11,312 nucleotides of DNA from RGIG3009 sp045630765. GTDB taxonomy: Bacteria > Bacillota > Clostridia > Oscillospirales > Acutalibacteraceae. Below, one piece after another: positions 1 to 6,963 of the stretch (positions are counted from its first letter, which is position 1; each line of letters opens with the position of its first letter). The stretch is from contig JAZQTM010000035.1 of NCBI GenBank assembly GCA_045630765.1, positions 1-11,312 on the forward strand. The letters run 5' to 3'. Position numbers and translations under genes: made by a program. The notes beneath the pieces were generated by a model, which ran no database searches, was not told the origin of the DNA, and saw only the letters and a program-made list of their open reading frames with translations.

Positions 1-684
1 AGCGCGGCAGCGGCGCCAGGCGGCAACCGGATCTTCGGCTGCCGTAATCGGACGACCGACCACGATGTAATCCGAGCCGATACGTTTCGCTTCGGCGGGA
101 GTCATCACGCGTTTTTGATCGCCGATATCTCCGTCCGCAAAACGTACGCCGGGGGTAACGGTCAAGAAATCCGCACCGCAACGCTCGTGTACCTTGCCCG
201 CCTCCAGCGGTGAGCAAACAACGCCGTCAAGACCCGCTTTTTTGGCGTTGGCAGCATAGTGCATCACGACCTCGTCGATCGGCTTTTGAATCAGCAAGTC
301 ATTTTCCATACTCTCTTGATCGGTGGAGGTGAGCTGCGTAACGGCAATCAACAACGGACGCGTGCCGTCTTCACGGGTCAAGCCCTCGATTGCCGCTTCC
401 ATCATACGCACGGTACCGGCCGCGTGCAGGTTGCACAGATCAACATCCAAGCGCGACAAAACCGACATCGATTTTTTAACGGTGTTCGGAATGTCGTGCA
501 ATTTCAGATCCAAAAAGATCTTATGGCCTCTTTTTTTGATTTCGCGCACAATCTGAGGACCTTCGGCATAAAACAGCTCCATACCGATCTTCACAAACGG
601 TTTTCTGCCGGTAAACTTGTCTAAAAACGCGAAGACCTGCTCCGCACTCGCAAAATCGCACGCAACAATAACGTCCTTACCCAT
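1..684 (-). CDS. pyrF: Orotidine 5'-phosphate decarboxylase, C-terminal end cut by window edge
   Basis: Decarboxylates OMP to UMP, the last step of de novo pyrimidine synthesis, in the cytoplasm. The frame runs open from an ATG at 684 to base 1, giving 228 residues. The family is about 230-245 residues long, so only a few residues should be missing. Visible motifs are Asp10, the VKIG strand with Lys32, the catalytic DLKLHD at 59-64 (Asp59, Lys61, Asp64), TPGVR at 177-181, and the phosphate-binding VVGRPI at 208-213. The compact length and DLKLHDIPNTV signature fit the short class I enzyme of Bacillus and E. coli type. The start is supported by AGGAGGAG six bases upstream, lying inside the end of pyrD. 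The ATG overlaps the pyrD stop region by 8 nt, implying translational coupling. The gene belongs to the pyrC-carB-pyrK-pyrD operon and should be controlled by the attenuator before pyrC. Confidence 0.96.
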   Translation of the reverse strand, partial: MGKDVIVACDFASAEQVFAFLDKFTGRKPFVKIGMELFYAEGPQIVREIKKRGHKIFLDLKLHDIPNTVKKSMSVLSRLDVDLCNLHAAGTVRMMEAAIEGLTREDGTRPLLIAVTQLTSTDQESMENDLLIQKPIDEVVMHYAANAKKAGLDGVVCSPLEAGKVHERCGADFLTVTPGVRFADGDIGDQKRVMTPAEAKRIGSDYIVVGRPITAAEDPVAAWRRCRA

Positions 685-1594
685 GATGTGCTCCTCCTAT
701 GATATCGTTCAAATTTTGAATACCGTATTTATCCATAACACGCGGTAATTCCTCGATGATTGTCTTACAGGCAAACGGATCGATCAGATTTGCCGCGCCT
801 ACTTCCACGGCGGTAGCACCCGCGAGCATCATTTCGATCACGTCCTCGGCGCTGCTGACACCGCCCATACCGACCACGGGAATATTCACTGCGGCGGCAA
901 CTTGATACACCATACGCACCGCTACGGGGAAAATGGCGCTGCCCGAAAAACCGCCCATTTTGTTGGCGATAACGGGTTTTTTGGTCTTTAAGTCAATGCG
1001 CATACCGAGCAAGGTGTTGATAAGGCTGATGCCGTCTGCACCCGCCGCCTCACACGCTTTGGCAATGGACACGATGTCGGTAACGTTCGGTGACAATTTG
1101 ATAAGCAACGGTTTATCCGTCACCTTACGCACTGCCGCCGTAACCTCTGCCGCCGCTTCGGGCGACGTACCGAAACTCATACCGCCGCCGTGAACGTTGG
1201 GGCAACTGACGTTGACTTCAAACCAACCGATGTCCTCTTCCCCATTCAAACGTTCACAGGTATAGGCATAGTCCTCGATGGAAAAGCCACTGACGTTTGC
1301 CATGACTTTTTTATGGAAATGCTGCCGCATTTTGGGCAGTTCCTCGGTGATCACTTTATCCACGCCCGGGTTTTGCAAACCGACGGCGTTGATCATGCCC
1401 ATCGGGCATTCCGCGATACGCGGGGTAGGATTACCGAAACGCGGTTCTTTGGTCGTTCCCTTGAACGAGAACGAGCCGAGCATATTGATATCGTACAGCT
1501 CCGCAAACTCGTAGCCGTAGCCGAACGTGCCGCTGGCGGGGATAATGGGGTTGTCCAGTTCAACCCCACACAGGTTGACGGTTAAGCGTCCCAT
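677..1594 (-). CDS. pyrD: Dihydroorotate dehydrogenase, class 1B catalytic subunit
   Basis: FMN flavoprotein that oxidises dihydroorotate to orotate. As a class 1B enzyme it works as a heterotetramer with PyrK and passes electrons to NAD+ in the cytosol. The protein has 305 residues, normal for PyrDB. Visible motifs are the N-terminal NPIIPASGTFGYG (15-27), the active-site loop NVSCPNV (128-134) with Cys131 as the general base typical of class 1 enzymes, KLSPNVTD (166-173), NTLLGMRID (193-201), GGFSGSAIFP (214-223), and the FMN phosphate-binding VGMGGVSS (241-248). The start is backed by AAGGAGGA six bases upstream, inside the pyrK tail; the two genes overlap by 13 nt. The adjacent pyrK confirms subclass 1B rather than the fumarate-dependent 1A. 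Nothing is missing or odd. Confidence 0.97.
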   Translation of the reverse strand: MGRLTVNLCGVELDNPIIPASGTFGYGYEFAELYDINMLGSFSFKGTTKEPRFGNPTPRIAECPMGMINAVGLQNPGVDKVITEELPKMRQHFHKKVMANVSGFSIEDYAYTCERLNGEEDIGWFEVNVSCPNVHGGGMSFGTSPEAAAEVTAAVRKVTDKPLLIKLSPNVTDIVSIAKACEAAGADGISLINTLLGMRIDLKTKKPVIANKMGGFSGSAIFPVAVRMVYQVAAAVNIPVVGMGGVSSAEDVIEMMLAGATAVEVGAANLIDPFACKTIIEELPRVMDKYGIQNLNDIIGGAHHG

Positions 1595-2316
1595 AAGATC
1601 TCCTCCTTTTTGAGCACCGGCCCGTCCTTACAGATGCGTTTATAGCCGGTTACCGTTTTGCAGGAACAGCCCATACACGCACCGAAGCCGCAGCCCATAC
1701 GTTCTTCAAAGCTGAACTGACCTTCGGTAACGGTGCTTTTATACACTGCTTTGAGCATCGGCTCGGGACCGCAGGTGAAGAAATAATCGTAAGTTGCGGG
1801 CAGCGCATCGGTGACAAAACCTTTAACACCGTACGAGCCGTCAACAGTGGTAACCGTGACGTTTGCGCCGAGCGCTTTGAATTCCTGCTCGTAGAACACT
1901 TCATCAGCGGTGTTAAAGCCCAACACCACCGAAACGGTCTTGCCCTGTGCGATCAGCGTTTTTGCCAGCATATACAGGGGCGGTACGCCGACACCGCCGC
2001 CGAGCAGCAGTGCGTGTTTTTCCGCTTTTTCGGTATCGTAGCCGTTGCCGAGGCCTGTTAAGATATCAAGCTGTGCTCCGGCGGACATCGCGCTCATCTG
2101 CTCGGTGCCTTTGCCGACAACTTTGTATACCAGCGTGAGCTTTCCGTCTTCGCAATCGCATACCGAGATGGGACGACGCAAAAACAACCCATCCAATTTA
2201 ATATTCACAAACTGACCGGGGGCGGTGATTGCCTCCGTATCCCCACCGAGCACCATTCGATACACGGTGGAGGTGAGTGGCGCGTTTTCCAAGATGGTAA
2301 AAAGCGTTTGTTTCAT
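1582..2316 (-). CDS. pyrK: Dihydroorotate dehydrogenase electron-transfer subunit (FAD, 2Fe-2S)
   Basis: Partner subunit of PyrD. It carries FAD and a 2Fe-2S cluster and moves electrons from the FMN of PyrD to NAD+. The protein has 244 residues with the ferredoxin-reductase layout. It has an N-terminal beta-barrel with the FAD motif RRPIS (47-51), then an NAD-binding fold starting at LLLGGGVGVPPL (103-114) and continuing to the TCGPEPML segment (181-188), then a C-terminal cysteine cluster. The cluster ligands fit C209-X4-C214-X2-C217-X11-C229, the PyrK pattern; an additional Cys219 lies between. The ribosome site AAGGAG lies a few bases before the ATG. The gene starts 24 nt after the carB stop and overlaps pyrD by 13 nt, as expected for subunits made in equal amounts. 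Confidence 0.96.
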   Translation of the reverse strand: MKQTLFTILENAPLTSTVYRMVLGGDTEAITAPGQFVNIKLDGLFLRRPISVCDCEDGKLTLVYKVVGKGTEQMSAMSAGAQLDILTGLGNGYDTEKAEKHALLLGGGVGVPPLYMLAKTLIAQGKTVSVVLGFNTADEVFYEQEFKALGANVTVTTVDGSYGVKGFVTDALPATYDYFFTCGPEPMLKAVYKSTVTEGQFSFEERMGCGFGACMGCSCKTVTGYKRICKDGPVLKKEEILWDA

Positions 2317-2340
2317 GGTTATCTCCTTGTTATGCGATCT

Positions 2341-5300
2341 TTATTTTGCGTCGATGGTGGATACCTTGTTCGTGATTTCCTCCAACACATCCAACAAAAT
2401 GCGAACCGTATCCAAAGACGAGAACAACGTAACGCCGTTCTCAACAGCACAACGACGGATCAAGATACCGTCATCATAATGCACACCGGACATAATCGCA
2501 CGGGTGTTGATAACGTAGCTGACATAGCCGGAACGGATGGAATCGAAGATTTCTTCGCTTCCCTCCAGCAATTTTTTCAGCACACGGGTGCGAATGCCAT
2601 TCTCTTTGAGGAAGTTCGCCGTTCCGACCGTGGCTTCGATGTTAAAGCCCATATCATAGAAACGTCTGACAAGCGGGAGCGCTTCTTCTTTGTCCTCGTC
2701 CGCTAACGTCACGATAACCGTGCCGTAGTTCTGCAGGTTCACACCGCCGGCAATCAGCGCTTTTTGCATCGCACGATGCAGTTTATCATCGTAACCGATC
2801 GCTTCACCGGTCGACTTCATCTCAGGTGACAAGTACGCATCCAAGCCTTTGATCTTATTGAACGAGAATACCGGAACCTTGACATAATAGCGTTCTTTCT
2901 CTTCGGGATACAGTTGGAAGATGCCTTGCTCTTTCAAGCTCTTGCCCAAAATGACCTCTGTTGCAATATCCGCCAAGCTGTAACCGGTGGCTTTGGACAG
3001 GAACGGAACCGTACGCGAAGAGCGCGGGTTGACCTCGATGATAAAGACGTTGTCATCTTTATCAACGATGAATTGGATGTTAAACAAACCAACAATGCCG
3101 ATGCCGAGACCTAATTTCTTGGCATACTGTAAAATGGTGCCTTTGACTTTATCCGACACCGAGAACGTGGGATATACCGAGATGGAGTCACCGGAGTGAA
3201 CACCGGTACGCTCTACCAGTTCCATGATACCGGGAACGAACACGTCGCAGCCGTCGCAAATGGCATCGACTTCCACTTCTTTACCCACGATGTACTTGTC
3301 AACGAGAACGGGTTTGTCTTCGTCGATTTCCACAGCGGTCTTCAAGTAGTGGCGCAAGTCCTCATCTTTGGCAACGATCTGCATAGCACGACCACCCAAC
3401 ACAAAGGACGGACGAACCAAAACGGGATAACCGATTTCATTTGCAGCGGCGATACCCTCTTCAATATTCGTGACTGCACGACCTTTGGGCTGAGGAATGT
3501 TCAATTCACGCAAGATCTTCTCGAAACTGCCGCGATCTTCTGCGCGTTCAATTGCCGCGCAATCGGTACCGATGATCTTGACACCGCGTTCCATAAGCGG
3601 CTCGGCAAGGTTGATTGCCGTTTGACCGCCGAGCGAGGCGATAACACCTTCGGGTTTTTCAAATTCGATGATGTTCATCACGTCTTCCACCGTCAGCGGC
3701 TCGAAGTAGAGCTTGTCCGCCGTGGTGTAGTCGGTGGACACCGTTTCGGGGTTGTTGTTGATGATAATGGCTTCATAGCCCGAATTTTTGATGGTGGTGT
3801 CGGCGTGGACGGTGGAATAGTCAAATTCCACGCCCTGACCGATACGGATCGGACCCGCGCCCAGCACGACGATCTTCTTTTTGTCGGTCAAAACGGAGGT
3901 GTTCTCCCCTTGATACGACGAGTAGAAATACGGGATATACGCACCGGTATGGCAGGTATCCACCATACGGTATACGGGGAACATACCTTGCGCTTTGCGC
4001 AGGTTATAAACCTCAAGCTCGCTCATATTCCAAAGTTTGGCAATATAGCGATCGCTGAAGCCCATCACTTTTGCGCTTTTCAAGACGGCAACGTCGCCGC
4101 GCGCCGCTTGGATCTCGGTTTCTTTTTTCACGATGCGCTCAATGGCTTCCAAGAAATACGCAGTAATGGCGGTTACCTCAAACAACTCCGCAACACTGAC
4201 ACCCAGACGGATGAGCTGAGCAATGGCGAAGACGTTATCGTCCTTGAACTCTTTGATATATGCAAGGAGTTCCTCTTTGGACATATTATCGAATTTCGGG
4301 AGGTGGAAATGGCAAGCGCCGATCTCCAACGAACGAACCGATTTGAGCAGGCATTCTTCCAACGTAGAACCGATACCCATAACCTCGCCTGTTGCTTTCA
4401 TTTGCGTGCCGAGGGTGTTGGGAGCGGTAGCAAATTTATCAAACGGGAAACGCGGCAATTTGGCGATCACATAGTCAAGCGACGGCTCAAACGCTGCGTT
4501 GGTATTGGCAATCGCAATATCTTCCAAAGCCATACCGACGGCAATCTTCGCCGTCACGCGAGCAATCGGATAACCGCTGGCTTTGGATGCCAATGCCGAA
4601 GAACGGGATACGCGAGGATTGACCTCAATTAAATAATATTCGCCGGTTTCGGGATTCAAGGCAAATTGCACGTTGCAACCGCCTTCGATCTTGAGTTCAC
4701 GAATCAAGCGAATAGCACTGTCGTTCAGTCGTGTCTCGTCTTCTTTGCTGAGTGTCATAATGGGAGCCACGACCAACGAGTCACCGGTGTGAACACCGAC
4801 AGGGTCGATGTTTTCCATACCGCAGATGGTGATGGCGTGATCTTTCGAGTCACGCATAACCTCAAACTCAATTTCCTTATAGCCCTTAACGCTCTTTTCG
4901 ATCAGTACCTGATGTACGGGCGAAAGCTTGAATGCGTTTAAGCCAACTTCCATCAGTTCTGCTTCGTTGTATGCAAAACCGCCGCCGGTACCGCCGAGGG
5001 TGAACGCGGGACGTAACACGACCGGATAACCGATCTCAGCCGCTGCTTTTTTTGCTTCTTCAAGCGAATAGGTGATTTGGGAGGGGATGGTCGGCTCGCC
5101 GATGGATTCGCACAGTTCTTTGAACAGTTCGCGATCCTCCGCACGCTCAATACTCTCACTGCTGGTGCCGAGCAATTCCACACCGCATTCTTTGAGCACG
5201 CCTTTCTTCTCGAGCTGCATAGCCAGGTTCAAGCCGGTCTGACCGCCGATACCGGGAACAATGGCATCGGGACGCTCATACCGCAAAATCTTCGCAATGT

Positions 5301-5517
5301 ATTCCAGCGTCAGCGGCTCCATATACACCTTGTCAGCAATGGTGGTATCCGTCATAATGGTGGCGGGGTTGGAGTTACACAGAATAACCTCGTACCCTTC
5401 CTCTTTCAGTGCCAAGCACGCCTGCGTGCCGGCATAGTCGAACTCTGCTGCCTGACCGATCACGATCGGACCGGAGCCGATAATCAGAATTTTTTTGATG
5501 TCTGTTCTTTTAGCCAT
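2341..5517 (-). CDS. carB: Carbamoyl-phosphate synthase large subunit
   Basis: Makes carbamoyl phosphate from bicarbonate, two ATP and ammonia delivered by the glutaminase subunit CarA. I place the start at the ATG at 5517 (MAKRTDIKK, 1058 residues, the usual family length). The first half is an ATP-grasp unit with RPAFTLGGTGGG near residue 170, ENIDPVGVHTGDS and EVNPRVSRSSALASK. An oligomerisation domain follows. The second ATP-grasp unit begins around GAGPIRIGQGVEFDYS (about residue 555) and has RPSFVLGGRAM, ERTGVHSGDS and EVNPRSSRTVPFLSK. The last 130 or so residues form the MGS-like allosteric domain (VTLADEDKEEA, TVGTANFL, a C-terminal SSLDTVR), where UMP and PRPP usually act. Both synthetase halves look intact. 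The gene sits 19 nt after pyrC and 24 nt before pyrK. The usual neighbour carA is absent from this window, so the small subunit must be encoded elsewhere. Confidence 0.97.
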   Translation of the reverse strand: MAKRTDIKKILIIGSGPIVIGQAAEFDYAGTQACLALKEEGYEVILCNSNPATIMTDTTIADKVYMEPLTLEYIAKILRYERPDAIVPGIGGQTGLNLAMQLEKKGVLKECGVELLGTSSESIERAEDRELFKELCESIGEPTIPSQITYSLEEAKKAAAEIGYPVVLRPAFTLGGTGGGFAYNEAELMEVGLNAFKLSPVHQVLIEKSVKGYKEIEFEVMRDSKDHAITICGMENIDPVGVHTGDSLVVAPIMTLSKEDETRLNDSAIRLIRELKIEGGCNVQFALNPETGEYYLIEVNPRVSRSSALASKASGYPIARVTAKIAVGMALEDIAIANTNAAFEPSLDYVIAKLPRFPFDKFATAPNTLGTQMKATGEVMGIGSTLEECLLKSVRSLEIGACHFHLPKFDNMSKEELLAYIKEFKDDNVFAIAQLIRLGVSVAELFEVTAITAYFLEAIERIVKKETEIQAARGDVAVLKSAKVMGFSDRYIAKLWNMSELEVYNLRKAQGMFPVYRMVDTCHTGAYIPYFYSSYQGENTSVLTDKKKIVVLGAGPIRIGQGVEFDYSTVHADTTIKNSGYEAIIINNNPETVSTDYTTADKLYFEPLTVEDVMNIIEFEKPEGVIASLGGQTAINLAEPLMERGVKIIGTDCAAIERAEDRGSFEKILRELNIPQPKGRAVTNIEEGIAAANEIGYPVLVRPSFVLGGRAMQIVAKDEDLRHYLKTAVEIDEDKPVLVDKYIVGKEVEVDAICDGCDVFVPGIMELVERTGVHSGDSISVYPTFSVSDKVKGTILQYAKKLGLGIGIVGLFNIQFIVDKDDNVFIIEVNPRSSRTVPFLSKATGYSLADIATEVILGKSLKEQGIFQLYPEEKERYYVKVPVFSFNKIKGLDAYLSPEMKSTGEAIGYDDKLHRAMQKALIAGGVNLQNYGTVIVTLADEDKEEALPLVRRFYDMGFNIEATVGTANFLKENGIRTRVLKKLLEGSEEIFDSIRSGYVSYVINTRAIMSGVHYDDGILIRRCAVENGVTLFSSLDTVRILLDVLEEITNKVSTIDAK

Positions 5518-5522
5518 ACTAT

Positions 5523-5530
5523 CCTCTCCC
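5523..5530 (-). promoter_or_regulatory. Ribosome binding site that fixes the carB start
   Basis: GGGAGAGG ends five bases before the ATG at 5517. A longer frame begins at an ATG at 5553, but that codon lies inside the pyrC coding end and would place this purine-rich site within coding sequence. The peptide it adds (12 residues) is not part of the CarB family, which begins near M-x-K-R-x-D-I. The 5517 start is therefore preferred. Confidence 0.75.
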
Positions 5531-5536
5531 AAACTT

Positions 5537-6739
5537 TTATCGTTGATACACAATTTTACCGTTACATACCGTCAGCGCGCATTCACCGTACAAGGTGTCA
5601 CCCGCAAACGGAGTGGCTTTTCCCTGCGACAAGAAGTGCGCGGGGTCTACCGTGATCTCCTTTGACAGATCCCAGACCGAGAAATCCTCCCCAAGCGGGA
5701 TCCCGAAACGTTTACGCGGGTTGTATACAAGCAGTTCCAGCAAACGTTCCATAGTTATCACACCCGGTTTGACCAGGTGAGTATACAAAATCGGGAATGC
5801 CGTTTCCAGTCCCACGATACCGAACGCGCTGCCGGAAAGCCCCTTTGCCTTTTCCTTGGCAGAATGAGGGGCGTGGTCGGTGGCGATCATATCGATCGTG
5901 CCGTCGCGGATTCCCTCAATAAGCCCTTGGCGGTCGCGCTTACTGCGCAACGGCGGGTTCATTTTGAAAGGGCCCTCTTCCTGTAAGCAGGAATCGTCCA
6001 GTACCAAGTAATGCGGACCCGTCTCACAAGTGACGTTCACGCCTCGCTTTTTGGCGTCACGGATCGCCTCAACACTTTCTGCCGCCGAAATGTGGCAGAC
6101 GTGGTAGGCACAACCGATCTCCTCAGCTAATTTCAGATCGCGGAGAATGGGACCGTATTCACTTTCGGAGCAGATGCCTTTGTGACCGTGTGCCTTGGCA
6201 TACTCGCCGTCGTGGATATAGCCGCCGTGCAGCAGCGAATTGTCTTCACAGTGCGCAACGATCAGTTTGCCGAGCGCTTTTGCCCGCTGCATAGCGTCGC
6301 GCATCATCGCTTCGTCCTGCACGCCCTTGCCGTCGTCCGAAAACGCGATCGCATACGGTGCGATACCCGACAGATCGGAGAGCGTTTCGCCTTTTTGCTC
6401 CACCGTGATGGAACCGTACGGGTACACGTGAATGCACGCATCGCGGTCAATGATTTGCTGTTGCAGCGCAATGCTGTCAACGGAATCCGGCACGGGGTTC
6501 AAATTCGGCATTGTGCAAACGGCGGTGTAACCGCCCGCCGCCGCCGCCTGACTACCCGTGGCAATCGTTTCTTTATAAGAAAATCCCGGCTCGCGAAAAT
6601 GCACATGCACATCGCAAAAGCCGGGAAAAACAGCGTAACGAGGAGAATTGTAGACACTCAGATCGTCGGTCAAAAAGCGGACAGCAATACCGTCTGCGAA
6701 AGTCGGTTGTCCGAAAATTTTTGACTTCAGTTGTGCCAT
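5537..6739 (-). CDS. pyrC: Dihydroorotase, class I
   Basis: Zinc amidohydrolase that cyclises N-carbamoyl-aspartate to dihydroorotate, the third step of UMP synthesis. The protein has 400 residues. Metal and substrate residues of class I enzymes are visible: DVHVHFREPG (43-52) with His45, His47 and Arg49; FSDDGKGV (133-140), whose Asp pair supplies the bridging aspartate of class I enzymes lacking a carboxylated lysine; AHCED (162-166) with His163; CHIS (215-218) with His216; and ATDHAPH (286-292) with Asp288. NPPLRS (261-266) is the substrate-side loop. The start has AAAGGAGAAG just upstream. The N-terminal part before HVHF is about 44 residues, shorter than in typical relatives such as B. 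subtilis PyrC. This is the first gene of the operon, directly behind a PyrR-type attenuator. In Bacillus pyrB precedes it; here no pyrB is present. Confidence 0.96.
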   Translation of the reverse strand: MAQLKSKIFGQPTFADGIAVRFLTDDLSVYNSPRYAVFPGFCDVHVHFREPGFSYKETIATGSQAAAAGGYTAVCTMPNLNPVPDSVDSIALQQQIIDRDACIHVYPYGSITVEQKGETLSDLSGIAPYAIAFSDDGKGVQDEAMMRDAMQRAKALGKLIVAHCEDNSLLHGGYIHDGEYAKAHGHKGICSESEYGPILRDLKLAEEIGCAYHVCHISAAESVEAIRDAKKRGVNVTCETGPHYLVLDDSCLQEEGPFKMNPPLRSKRDRQGLIEGIRDGTIDMIATDHAPHSAKEKAKGLSGSAFGIVGLETAFPILYTHLVKPGVITMERLLELLVYNPRKRFGIPLGEDFSVWDLSKEITVDPAHFLSQGKATPFAGDTLYGECALTVCNGKIVYQR

Positions 6740-6757
6740 AATGCTTCTCCTTTACAC

Positions 6758-6789
6758 AAAAAAAGCCTCGCCGCGACGGGCGGCAAGAC
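6758..6789 (-). terminator. Attenuator terminator in the pyr leader
   Basis: On the minus strand GTCTTGCCGC (6789-6780) pairs with GCGGCGAGGC (6774-6765) across the loop CCGTC. This gives a 10-bp GC-rich stem (two G-U pairs) followed directly by seven T residues (6764-6758). The pyrC start codon lies 18 nt further on, so a terminator here stops transcription of the pyr operon before its first gene. Its 5' arm (GTCTTG, 6789-6784) is shared with the upstream antiterminator, so the two structures exclude each other. Confidence 0.9.
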
Positions 6790-6839
6790 GCAACAGAAAA
6801 CAGATACGGTAACACCGCATCCGATTGGTTACAGTCTTG
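6784..6839 (-). promoter_or_regulatory. Antiterminator of the pyr attenuator
   Basis: CAAGAC-T-GTAAC (6839-6828) pairs with GTTGCGTCTTG (6794-6784) to form an 11-bp helix with one bulged T at 6833. Inside it lies a second hairpin, CGGATGCGGT (6823-6814) with ACCGTATCTG (6810-6801), ten pairs around a GTT loop. The outer helix takes up the 5' arm of the terminator, so its formation lets transcription enter pyrC. Its own 5' arm overlaps the 3' side of the PyrR-binding loop, so PyrR binding should break it. Pairing was found by eye; no folding energies were computed. Confidence 0.8.
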
Positions 6840-6869
6840 ACGACCTCTCGGGATCGCTCTTAAAGATCT
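6833..6869 (-). promoter_or_regulatory. PyrR-binding anti-antiterminator stem-loop
   Basis: The core ATCCCGAGAGGTC (6854-6842) matches the conserved UCCNGNGAGGYY motif of RNA sites bound by PyrR. It can fold as CC/GG closing a CGAGA loop, with a bulged T at 6853, then A-T, G-C, C-G and G-U pairs. Next comes an asymmetric purine-rich internal loop (TAAGA opposite a single C) and a lower stem of TCTT (6866-6863) with AAGA (6838-6835), plus AG/CT below. A purine-rich internal bulge is known for these sites. With UMP or UTP bound, PyrR is expected to hold this loop. That removes CAAGA from the antiterminator and allows termination. The pyrR gene itself is not in the window. Confidence 0.85.
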
Positions 6870-6879
6870 GATTTTTGAA

Positions 6880-6908
6880 ATTATATCACGCAGTGCGTTT
6901 TTTGTCAA
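6880..6908 (-). promoter_or_regulatory. Consensus sigma-A promoter of the pyr operon
   Basis: Minus strand TTGACA (6908-6903) and TATAAT (6885-6880) are exact consensus boxes with a 17-bp spacer. A TG one base before the -10 box (6888-6887) makes it an extended -10. Transcription should begin near 6873, just before the PyrR-binding loop, giving a leader of about 135 nt before pyrC. The promoter begins 11 bases after the trkH terminator, so the pyr operon is separated from the upstream unit. A promoter this strong suits control by downstream attenuation rather than by an initiator protein. Confidence 0.92.
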
Positions 6909-6919
6909 CGGATTTTATG

Positions 6920-6958
6920 AAAAAATCCTACCGATCGCATCACTGCGATCGGTAGGAT
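6920..6958 (-). terminator. Rho-independent terminator after trkH
   Basis: Minus strand ATCCTACCGATCGCA (6958-6944) and its perfect reverse complement (6939-6925) form a 15-bp stem with the four-base loop GTGA. A run of T follows (6925-6920). It starts five bases after the trkH stop codon and ends the alaS-to-trkH transcription unit. On the opposite strand the hairpin is not followed by a T run, so it should act in one direction only. Confidence 0.93.
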
Positions 6959-6963
6959 ATACG

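Noticed and set aside
3196..4632. A 478-codon open frame on the plus strand opposite carB
   Set aside because: It lies wholly inside carB, which has unmistakable family motifs along its whole length. The translation is rich in His, Phe and Asp with no recognisable domain, as expected of an antisense shadow of a codon-biased gene.
5518..5553. Upstream ATG that would lengthen CarB by 12 residues and overlap pyrC
   Set aside because: The added peptide does not belong to the CarB family, and the ribosome site GGGAGAGG would then sit inside the coding region; the ATG at 5517 fits better.
5077..5655. A 192-codon plus-strand frame across the carB-pyrC junction
   Set aside because: Antisense to two clear genes, no recognised domain, and it spans a well-defined gene junction.
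6182..6724. A 180-codon plus-strand frame opposite pyrC
   Set aside because: Arg/His-rich shadow of pyrC with no motif; the complete set of dihydroorotase metal ligands is on the other strand.
6573..6908. A 111-codon minus-strand frame across the pyr leader and the start of pyrC
   Set aside because: It covers the attenuator and overlaps pyrC in another frame, and its composition (many Arg, Ser, Cys) looks random. A role as leader peptide is not needed, since the RNA structures explain the region.
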